Source: Edaphobacter paludis
Lineage (GTDB): Bacteria; Acidobacteriota; Terriglobia; Terriglobales; Acidobacteriaceae
Direction: 5' to 3'
DNA length: 64,000 bases
Assembly (NCBI RefSeq): GCF_039993895.1
Contig: NZ_CP121194.1
Span: 558,001 to 622,000, forward strand
Position numbers and translations under genes: made by a program. Positions 45,317 through 52,505 of the stretch are shown here, piece after piece. The notes beneath the pieces were generated by a model. It was not told where the DNA came from. It ran no database searches and saw nothing but the letters and a program-made list of their open reading frames with translations. Each line of letters opens with the position of its first letter. Position 1 is the first letter of the stretch.

Positions 45317-46126
45317 TTAAACCTCCAGTAAAGTTGTGCGCGTAAGAAGTTTTTGCTTATAAAGCTGTGGGAATTGCTGTCGATAACTTCATCTGCGAGT
45401 TTGAGCTGTTGACTGCCTTGCTAAAGCTGACAAAAACTGGTGCCCCCCATCGCAGGCGGACGCCGTTCCGTGTGACGCGTGTTCTGTGAGGGACGGCGTT
45501 TGGCAGCGACACAACTGTGGCAATGGACTGGATGTATTCATCACGGAAGTGCATAAGGGCAGACCTCAGGAGCTGCATTCTCAGAGCCTTGGTTCTTTTT
45601 TTGGAATCGGTACCAATATTGGATATGATCCACGATGCTCCCCTTTGCACAAGCATGTCAAGAAAAAATGGCAGAGAATTTCGCCACTACACTTGATGGC
45701 CAATGAACGCAGGTCTCAGCTTTAGTATTTGATTGACCTAGCGGGAGAGACCGGCGGGCTCCCGCTAGGTCCCTAATGGATGGAACCCATACCAGTTTGC
45801 GGGGCGTCAGCCGGACGCTGTCCGCTCGGGCCGGGATGTATCCCCGCACTGCCCCACCACAGTGCAATGAGACGGTGAGCCCCAAAGGCTCTGCTGTGCG
45901 AATCAAAACTTACTGTAACGGACTGGTCATTTCCGAGATCACCGTCGTATCGCAGCTGAAGAACGAGCCTCCAGCGGATCACTACGGCGCCGCGTGAGTG
46001 CTATCCGGTCATCCGCACGGAAGGGGGTCTATCTTGCAGCCATTTTGGAATTGGTCCCAAACAGGGGCAACAGTTTAGCACCTCAGTGATGCACCGGGCG
46101 AAATGTTCTCCTTACGGGACATCGCG
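45317..46126. promoter_or_regulatory. Duplicate promoter region with three operators, no intact gene
   Basis: This 810-nt gap holds palindromes at 45601-45616 (TTGGAATCGGTACCAA), 45780-45795 (ATGGAACCCATACCAG, degenerate) and 46045-46060 (TTGGAATTGGTCCCAA). Segment 45595-45795 is collinear with the GH38 promoter at 32711-32908: inter-operator spacing is 179 versus 178 nt. A perfect 13-bp inverted repeat lies at 45735-45771. A plus-strand ORF of 73 codons begins at 45776, where the copied promoter would place a start; its first residues (MDGTHTS) resemble those of the GH38 ORF (MFGTDTN), but the rest is unrecognised and may be a stub of a lost gene. The TonB receptor promoter must also lie here. 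Confidence 0.55.
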
Positions 46127-47182
46127 TCAGCGCTTGCGAAGTGGCTCAACCTTTTTCCCGGAAGATTTTCGGGATTGCAAGAAAGGTTCGCGGCACGATC
46201 CGCGGACCACAAGCTCCACATTCATGGTGACAGTGCGGCGCTTTTCCCGGTAGGTTGCCATCGCTTCAAACAACATCTCCGCCGCTTTGGTTGCAATGCC
46301 CACCACGGGCTGTCGCACCACCGTGATGGGCGGTTCTAGTGTGTCCGCAAGGTCGAAATCATCGAACCCAAGGAGAGAGACCTTTTCAGGAATTGATACG
46401 CCCATCTCACGTAGAACTTTGTACGCGTGAATGGTGAGAGCATTCTTGATGCAGAAGATGCCATCGACGTTTTCACGTCCGGAAAGGTGCCGCCGGAGTA
46501 CATTGCGAACGCCTTCTAGATCGTTCACTTCCAGTTCCGCGATGTAGGGAAGACCGGCTGCTTTCATCACATCGCGATATCCGCGCACCCGTCTTTGGCT
46601 GGTGAAGAGTTTGCTGTCGCCCGCGAGGCAGAGGATTCGCCTGCATCCGCTGTGCAGCAAATGTTCCGTGGCCATCTTCGCTCCTCCATGGTTATCGATG
46701 AGCACGGTCGACGCGGCATTGCCGGGAAAGGGCCGGTCAAAGCACACAACCGGGAACCCTGCATGCTTGAGAAGATCGGCATCCGCAGCGTCACTCGGTG
46801 CGAGGAGGAGGCCGTCTACACGGCGCTGGATGAGGGTCACCATGTGTTCGCTCTCGCGTTCCGGCAGATTATCGCTGGAGGCCAGCAGCACGAGTGTACC
46901 GTGGGCGCGCGCCACCTCCTGAACCGCTGCCGCGGTCACCGCAAAAAAAGGGTCGGCTACGCTTGGGACAATCAGCCCGATGGTTTTGGTGCGTGCGCCT
47001 TTCAGGCTGCGGGCAGCTTCGCTTGGATGATAGCCGAGCTCGTCAATGGACTTCTGGACCCGGTCTAGCATCTTTCGGCTGACGTTCTGGCCGCCGTTGA
47101 TTACACGGGAGACGGTGGCCGCTCCGACGCCGGCGTGGCGCGCCACATCCAGTAGGGCCGGAACACTGCGTCTCTTGATCAC
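46127..47182 (-). CDS. LacI/GalR-family transcriptional regulator
   Basis: 351 residues from a GTG at 47182 (AGAGGAAA upstream). The N-terminal helix-turn-helix LLDVARHAGVGAATVSRVING and hinge (LGYHPSEAARSLKGARTKTIGLIVPS) are complete, followed by the periplasmic-binding-like sensor domain with CFDRPFPG and SLLGFDDFDLAD. The C-terminal 20 residues are basic. It is the only intact LacI protein in the window and sits among six copies of a LacI-type palindrome, so it likely represses the mannosidase genes until a sugar or phosphosugar inducer binds. Confidence 0.93.
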   Translation of the reverse strand: MIKRRSVPALLDVARHAGVGAATVSRVINGGQNVSRKMLDRVQKSIDELGYHPSEAARSLKGARTKTIGLIVPSVADPFFAVTAAAVQEVARAHGTLVLLASSDNLPERESEHMVTLIQRRVDGLLLAPSDAADADLLKHAGFPVVCFDRPFPGNAASTVLIDNHGGAKMATEHLLHSGCRRILCLAGDSKLFTSQRRVRGYRDVMKAAGLPYIAELEVNDLEGVRNVLRRHLSGRENVDGIFCIKNALTIHAYKVLREMGVSIPEKVSLLGFDDFDLADTLEPPITVVRQPVVGIATKAAEMLFEAMATYREKRRTVTMNVELVVRGSCREPFLQSRKSSGKKVEPLRKR

Positions 47183-47677
47183 CAGAAATTTCCTCTCTGC
47201 AGATGGCTGGTTTGCGTTTCTGCCATATGCAGATCTCTATCTACCATGCGTCTGTTGCTCTCATTCCGAATCGGTTTCTGCAAAGGCCGACCGACCGTCA
47301 ACCCTAGACAAGTCATCACTCTTCCCAGGCCAATTAGTATAACCAAAGCCAATTGGACACCAACAGGGCAGGGTGTTGCAATGCTAAGTTGGCCAGAACG
47401 AGATCATCATCCAGCTTCGCCGTATCTTTAGACCCTGTCTTCGGTACTTTGTATAAACCATGTCCGCGGTACGTACTGTGGGCGCTGCCCTGGCGCGTCG
47501 CAAGGGTCTCCCCATGATTTCTGCGAAAATTCACGGCGCTGCGCTCGCCCCTTCGGGGGAGCGCGATCCTCCCTGCACCTTGCCGCCCTGCCTTCGCCAT
47601 GAGGTGTTTGGCTAGTATATGCCGCGTTCCATGCGGACGTGCAAAAGCTAAGGGGCGGTCCTACATAGCTAATTTCT
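47183..47677. other. lacI leader and intergenic region
   Basis: 47185-47249 is the leader of the LacI gene and is duplicated at 38085-38149. The rest to 47677 contains only weak ORFs on both strands and no recognisable gene. GC content around 47500-47600 is high and resembles non-coding filler next to the decayed genes that follow. Confidence 0.45.
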
Positions 47678-47960
47678 ATGAGAGTAAGAACTAGGATGGC
47701 TCGCTTTGGGAAACGGTCGAGGCCGATCGTCCTTCGCCTTCGCGACTATGCATGTACTTTGTTGGTCGTCGTCGTGGGGACGAAAAAAGCTGCACTTTGG
47801 CAAATCGGAGATGGACCGATTTGTTTCCGTACTCAAACGGAAGATGGTGTGCACTATGCATTCTGGCAGCCAGACGAGAGGAGGCGAACGTAACAGAATT
47901 TGTTACAGATCCAAATGCTGCTGAAGAATTGAACTTTGGTACTGGCTCGCCCATCCATCC
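47678..47960 (+). pseudogene. PP2C-type protein phosphatase remnant
   Basis: One frame carries LLVVVVGTKKAALWQIGDGP followed by ICFRTQTEDGVHYAFW. The sequence then continues in another frame from about 47880 with EEANVTEFVTDPNAAEELNF. Joined, they match the central part of PP2C_2-type serine/threonine phosphatases (the GDGAI...EYANxTxFVT pattern). The N-terminal DD metal motif and the C-terminus are missing. The assignment is from motif memory. Confidence 0.5.
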
Positions 47961-48530
47961 ATCTTGGACGTTGTTGTATCTAGCGGCAGCCCCGAACATC
48001 TTGCCTTGGATTTCAAAGCTGGCGAGGTTCATGCTGTCATCTTTACCGTTCTGCTTCCTCATCTCTATCGCAGAACAGAAGGGTATTTCGTCGATCCGAG
48101 GAGGAGATGAAAACCAAGGGAGAGTTTGTGTGGGTTTTGGAGATCTCCGGGACGGCTCCGGCTGCACACTTTACAGGCGGCTACAAAGACGCGAGCAGCG
48201 AGCGCAGCTACCCATGTATCTCCGGTTGGCGGGGGCACACTGAAAGGCAATAGACAGAAGTGGTGCGGAGCCGCGTGTATGTGGAGGACGACACACTTAA
48301 AGCCGATGTGGGCCGCGCCACAGTTGTCGACCTGCCGCCGGAAGAGACGACTCGGCGATGGGCGATTACGACGTCGCAATGGCTGATGATGAGCGCGGTG
48401 CTGCACGGGGTTTCGCGCGATGCGATGATGGCACAGCACAAGGCTAATCACAGTCAGCGCGGATGAAGCAATGATGGCGAAGTCGCGTCCTTTGAGGCAA
48501 TGGGGATGGCCGTGTCGTTATGCGGTGTGA
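47960..48530 (+). pseudogene. Sugar isomerase (L-fucose/L-arabinose isomerase-like) remnant, several frameshifts
   Basis: Successive frames read DVVVSSGSPEHLALDFKAGE with HAVIFTVLLPHLYRRTEGYF, then GEFVWVLEISGTAPAAHFTG with a GYKDASSER end, then PMYLRLAG, then VRSRVYVEDDTLKADVGRAT with VSRDAMMAQHKANH, and finally SFEAMGMAVSLCGV before TGA. They are in the right order for the C-terminal half of a COG2407-type sugar isomerase but need at least four frame changes. It is a decayed sugar-catabolism gene between the mannosidase locus and the sugar-acid cluster. Confidence 0.55.
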
Positions 48531-48540
48531 CCGGCCAATA

Positions 48541-48585
48541 AAAAAGAGTGGCTTGGCACAAAAGGCGCACCCTTGTGCCAAGCCG
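48541..48585 (-). terminator. Intrinsic terminator of the DHDPS-family gene
   Basis: A perfect 12-bp inverted repeat (GGCTTGGCACAA, 48550-48561 and 48573-48584) is followed on the minus strand by a CTCTTTTT tail. It lies 67 nt after the DHDPS-family stop at 48652. Confidence 0.85.
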
Positions 48586-48651
48586 CTTTACCACATCGCT
48601 CGACGAAAAGTGTCCTCGAAAGCGTGGGCTGCCTGAACTGCTGCCGTGACT

Positions 48652-49530
48652 TCAGGTAAGTGTTTGTTGATACCAGCCGCCAAACCAGGTGCGGAGCCTG
48701 GAGACTTGGGCTTCGCGTTCAGTGGAGAGCGGGAAGGGATAGCTTTCCTGCGTGAATTCGCGGAAGGCACTGGTGACTTTGAGCCCCCATGGCGTGGGGA
48801 GGGCACCCAACTGCTCGAGGAACTGCTCGAGGAGAGCGCATTTGCCGGAGAAATCGCCTGTGCCCGCTACGGCGAAGAGCGTAGACATAAGCTCGGGAAG
48901 TGTGCAGGCTACGCCGGAGACGACGCCGTCGCAGACGTTTTCGGCGAGGGCCTCACAGAGGGCACCGTCGTTACCGATAAGACGGGCGTGAGGGAGGCGT
49001 GCCGATGTCATGGCACGGACGATATCGAGCGAGCCACTGGAGTCCTTGATGCCGGCGATATTGCGATGCCTCGCGAAGAGCGCAAGGACCGTGTCGGCAT
49101 AGAGGCCCGAGGTAAATTGCGGCAAATTGTAGAGCAGGATGGGGAGCTCGACGGCGTCGGCTACCGCGGAGATGTAAGCCGCCAGATCGTCCTGGCGGTA
49201 GGGGAAGAAATAGGGCATCGGGAGGAGTGCGGCGTCGGCTCCGGCGGCCTGTGCAATTCGTCCCTTGCGTATGGTGAGAAAAACGTCTGCGGCTCCAATG
49301 CCGCAGAGAATCTGGGCGCCGGGGGCATCGCTGCGAGTCGTTCTGGTGAGAAGTTCGAGGTCGGCGTCAGAGGAGATCGTAAATTCACCTGTTGCACCGT
49401 TGATGGCATAGCCGGCAAGGTCGGTTTTGCCGAGTTCTGCGAGCTGCTTGCGATAAGAAGTGATGGCCAGCTCGCCGGTAGCGCTGCGAGGAGTGAGAAG
49501 AGCGGCGTATACACCATGAAAATTGATCAA
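48652..49530 (-). CDS. Dihydrodipicolinate synthase (DapA/NAL/KDG aldolase) family protein
   Basis: About 292 residues from the TTG at 49530, chosen because AAGGTGA lies at ideal distance and the family fold starts here (INFHGVYAALLTPR); GTGs at 49539 and 49614 are alternatives. The TIM barrel has GYAINGATGEF, the Tyr of LLYNLPQFTSG and the Schiff-base Lys of GIKDSSGSLD. The family includes N-acetylneuraminate lyase, 2-keto-3-deoxygluconate aldolase and ketodeoxyglucarate dehydratase. Beside a sugar-acid transporter and HpcH/HpaI aldolase a keto-deoxy sugar acid is the likely substrate, not lysine synthesis. Confidence 0.85.
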   Translation of the reverse strand: MINFHGVYAALLTPRSATGELAITSYRKQLAELGKTDLAGYAINGATGEFTISSDADLELLTRTTRSDAPGAQILCGIGAADVFLTIRKGRIAQAAGADAALLPMPYFFPYRQDDLAAYISAVADAVELPILLYNLPQFTSGLYADTVLALFARHRNIAGIKDSSGSLDIVRAMTSARLPHARLIGNDGALCEALAENVCDGVVSGVACTLPELMSTLFAVAGTGDFSGKCALLEQFLEQLGALPTPWGLKVTSAFREFTQESYPFPLSTEREAQVSRLRTWFGGWYQQTLT

Positions 49531-49679
49531 AACATTCACCTTGCCAAACGCGTGAAGAAAGGCCGCAGCTGACGGCTTGAGGGTTAGGGAATCAGAAGAG
49601 CGAGGTCCACTCACGTGGAACCGGGGCTATCGTTCCGCTGGTTCAAGCCACTATACACATCATCCGACATTATATGTCG

Positions 49680-49690
49680 ACATGTTGTAT
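49680..49690. promoter_or_regulatory. Candidate GntR operator in the divergent promoter
   Basis: ACATGTTGTAT here is the exact complement of ATACAACATGT at 52221-52231. The site lies between the divergent DHDPS-family and MFS genes; the second lies upstream of the exported hydrolase. A related GCATAC...GTATGC repeat precedes the GntR gene itself at about 52007-52025. An 11-bp exact match at two operon promoters suggests a shared GntR binding site. Confidence 0.45.
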
Positions 49691-49918
49691 GCACTTATTA
49701 AAAAATAATTGTGCATCACTGAAAAGGGCTTATCTCTTCTCAACTTGCTGGCTTGTGATGGCCGGGCTGAAAGGGTCGCGCCTGCTGGACGATTCTCGTG
49801 AGCCTTCTTCGAAGAGTAGTGGACTGTGGAATGTCGACAGCATATGTAATGTTGCACTATAACCAATGTGCCCGCGGCTTCTGCTCTGCGGATTCCGCGA
49901 AACGAAAAAGGATGACGA

Positions 49919-51208
49919 ATGGCGAATATGGCAACCAGAGCTGGACGAGGGTCAGGTAATCCGCGGACAAAATGGTTCACCATCGGCCTGCTGTGGTTCG
50001 TCTTTCTGTTCAACTACGCGGATCGCCAGGCGATTTTCTCGCTCTTTCCGTTGATTAAGACCGAGATGATGCTGACGGATGTGCAACTAGGCGTTCTCGG
50101 CTCGTGCTTTATGTGGATGTATGCGCTTTGTGGACCGTTCACGGGATGGATGACGGATCGAGTTTCACGCAAGACGCTGATCCTCGGAGCTCTGGTGTTC
50201 TGGTCGGTAGTGACAGGCGCGACGGCGTTTGCGCATACATATCACCAGATGATCTGGTGCCGGGCGCTGGGCGGCCTGGGTGAGGCGTTCTATTTCCCTG
50301 CTGCAATGGCCATGATCAGCGACTATCACGGACCCAAGACACGGTCGCGGGCGATGTCACTGCACCAGACGGCGGTGTATGCGGGGAGTATTGCCGGCGG
50401 ATCGATCTCTGCCGTAGTGGGACAGCACGGTGGGTGGCGGGCCAGCTTCCTGCTCTTTGGCGGATGCGGCGTGGTGTTGGGCCTGGTGTTGAGCTTTCTG
50501 CTTCGCGAACCTTTGCGTGGGCAGTCGGAGCTAAGGGCGGATCAGCACGCGAAGAAGAAGAAGACGTCGACGGCGCTCAAGGAGATTCTTGGAAATCGCA
50601 TCGTGCTTGTGCTGATCGGGATCTTTATGGGAGCAAACTTTGTAGCCGTGGTGTTCCTGACCTGGCTGCCCACTTTCCTGTACCAGAAGTTCCACATGAG
50701 TCTTTCGATGGCGGGGTTGAATGCCAGCTTGTATCTGCAGGCGGCTTCTCTGCTGGGTGTGATTTGTGGGGGCATGCTGGCGGATCGCTTTTCGAAGAAA
50801 CGCGGCGGCGGCCGGCAGCTTGCCCAGGCGATCGGGCTCCTGCTCGGTGCGCCATTCTTGTTTCTGACAGGGTGGACGTTGTCCGTGCCCGTGCTGGTGA
50901 TGGCGATGATCGGGTTCGGTTACTTCAAGGGTTTGTATGACGCGAACATCATTGCCGGACTCTACGACGTGGTTGCGATTGAGAATCGCGGAACGGCTGC
51001 AGGGATCGCGAACTCGCTTGGATGGCTGGGCGGAGGGATGGCGCCCGTGATCATTGCGTTGGGGTCCGCGCGCTTTGGCATGGGAGCCTGCATCAGTGCG
51101 ACGGCGGGAATTTACCTGGTGATCGGCGTGGTGATGCTGCTGACGGCACGGCATCTGCAAGGGATGCGGCGCAGGCAGAACATCGAGGGAGTGGTGGTTC
51201 CGGCCTAG
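49919..51208 (+). CDS. MFS transporter, anion:cation symporter (hexuronate/galactonate) type
   Basis: 429 residues; the ATG at 49919 has AAAGGATGA upstream. Twelve TM helices. Motifs GLLWFVFLFNYADRQAIFSLFP in TM1, GWMTDRVSRKTLILGAL in loop 2-3 and RALGGLGEAFYFPAAMAMISDY are typical of the ACS family that imports glucuronate, galacturonate, galactonate or glucarate with protons. Its stop overlaps the convergent gntR stop in the palindrome CTAG. The neighbouring aldolases and GntR regulator support sugar-acid import. Confidence 0.88.
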   Translation: MANMATRAGRGSGNPRTKWFTIGLLWFVFLFNYADRQAIFSLFPLIKTEMMLTDVQLGVLGSCFMWMYALCGPFTGWMTDRVSRKTLILGALVFWSVVTGATAFAHTYHQMIWCRALGGLGEAFYFPAAMAMISDYHGPKTRSRAMSLHQTAVYAGSIAGGSISAVVGQHGGWRASFLLFGGCGVVLGLVLSFLLREPLRGQSELRADQHAKKKKTSTALKEILGNRIVLVLIGIFMGANFVAVVFLTWLPTFLYQKFHMSLSMAGLNASLYLQAASLLGVICGGMLADRFSKKRGGGRQLAQAIGLLLGAPFLFLTGWTLSVPVLVMAMIGFGYFKGLYDANIIAGLYDVVAIENRGTAAGIANSLGWLGGGMAPVIIALGSARFGMGACISATAGIYLVIGVVMLLTARHLQGMRRRQNIEGVVVPA

Positions 51209-51963
51209 AAGTTCAGGTCGGAGCAGCTCTGTTCGATGCTGCTGGCGCGGCGGTTACGGTCGAACTCGTCGAGGCGCTCCTGCTTGCTGATCTGGATGTG
51301 TTCGGCTAGGCGCAGCGTGGCGAGTTCGGGATCACGTTCGACAATGGCCTGGATGATGGCCGCGTGCTGCGCGTGGATGTGCTTGAGCTTGGCGACACCG
51401 TAGCCGAGGCGGCGCATGGCGAAGATGCGGATCAGCAGGCGGGTTTCATCGACAATTTTGCGGATACGCGGATTGAACGAAAAGGCCATGAGAAGCGTGT
51501 GAAAGCCGCGATCTGCGGCGACGAAACGCGACATCTGCTCGGCGTTGAGATGCTCTTCGCCGGATGCCTGCAGCTCTTCGACCAGGGTCAGGATGCCATC
51601 GGATAAATGCTCAAGCCGTTTAATGTCTTCCGGGGGAAGCTGCTCCCGCGTCACTTTGGCGACGACGTAGACTTCGAGGGCTTCGCGGAGTTCGTAGAGG
51701 TCGACGATATCTTCGCGGGTAAGGCGCACGACAACGGTGCCGCGATTGGGCGTCTGCTCCAACAGGCCTTCGGAGACCAGTTGGCTGATGGCTTCGCGCA
51801 CCGGTGTACGGCTGCTCCCGAGTTCCTTAGCGAGGAGGAGTTCGGAGATTGCACCGCCCGATGGGAGAGTTCCCTCGGCGATGCGGCTCTGAATGTACTG
51901 GTACGCCTTTTCGCGAATCGTGGATTTCGGCTTACCCGATTTCCCTTTGATCTTAGTTCTCAT
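51205..51963 (-). CDS. GntR-family (FCD/FadR-type) regulator
   Basis: 252 residues from the ATG at 51963. The N-terminal winged helix (REKAYQYIQSRIAEGTLPSG, ISELLLAKELGSSRTPVREAISQL) is followed by an FCD effector domain (about 95-230) with the metal-site pattern DRGFHTLLMAF, RLLIRIF and HAAIIQAI...AEHI. This class includes UxuR/ExuR/DgoR-type repressors of sugar-acid genes. It is convergent with and overlaps the transporter gene by 4 nt. Confidence 0.9.
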   Translation of the reverse strand: MRTKIKGKSGKPKSTIREKAYQYIQSRIAEGTLPSGGAISELLLAKELGSSRTPVREAISQLVSEGLLEQTPNRGTVVVRLTREDIVDLYELREALEVYVVAKVTREQLPPEDIKRLEHLSDGILTLVEELQASGEEHLNAEQMSRFVAADRGFHTLLMAFSFNPRIRKIVDETRLLIRIFAMRRLGYGVAKLKHIHAQHAAIIQAIVERDPELATLRLAEHIQISKQERLDEFDRNRRASSIEQSCSDLNF

Positions 51964-52505
51964 TAGTTTCCGGCGAGAGATAAAGATTGCGCACAAGAAG
52001 CAGCATACACAACAAGTATGCGCTTCCTGGATAATTTTGAATGGAACACAAAGTATGCGATCTGTCGACGAAGGATCGACCTAGGTGTTTTTAATCTATC
52101 GGGCCCAAATGCCTGATCCAGGGAGTATATAAATCTCTATATTTCCTTCACTGAAATTTGCATTCACCCTCGCAGCGAGAGTCTCCCTCCACCAGCGCTC
52201 TGGGTCTCAACGGGAGATAGATACAACATGTATTTCATATGTAGACAACAGATATGCAAGTGCGTATAGTTTTGTCGAGTCAAAATCCGCCCTCTAGCCG
52301 GAATGAAGTTTGTAGAAGCCGGGCGACGCGAAGGCGAATCATGAAAAATCTACGCAACAGGCGCAACCCATCCGGAGGGGTCTGTCACGAGCCATTCAAG
52401 GAGATTTCAGCTCCTTTGCCCGCACCCCCATAGGACCAAAACCTTAAGGGCGCATTTGGGGCACGGTCCACACCGTGCTCCACTTTTTACAAGGAGATCA
52501 GAACG
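51964..52505 (+). promoter_or_regulatory. Leader with GntR site and terminator hairpin ahead of the hydrolase
   Basis: The candidate operator ATACAACATGT is at 52221-52231. A hairpin AAGGAG/CTCCTT lies at about 52398-52418. A strong stem of 10 bp with a 4-nt loop (52458-52481) and five T at 52484-52488 forms a textbook intrinsic terminator three nt before the AAGGAG ribosome-binding site (52491-52496) of the hydrolase. This arrangement suggests transcription attenuation of the hydrolase operon. No gene lies in the region. Confidence 0.55.

Noticed and set aside
45735-45771. 13-bp inverted repeat as a terminator
   Set aside because: No T-run follows on either strand and no intact gene ends here; it is recorded only as part of the regulatory region.
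32711-47250. Repeated operator and promoter segments as part of a mobile element
   Set aside because: No transposase, terminal inverted repeats or target-site duplications flank the copies; they are better explained as duplicated promoter regions.
47334-47600. 88-codon minus-strand ORF
   Set aside because: Its N-terminal half is GC-rich filler sequence without motifs, and no ribosome-binding site or family supports it.
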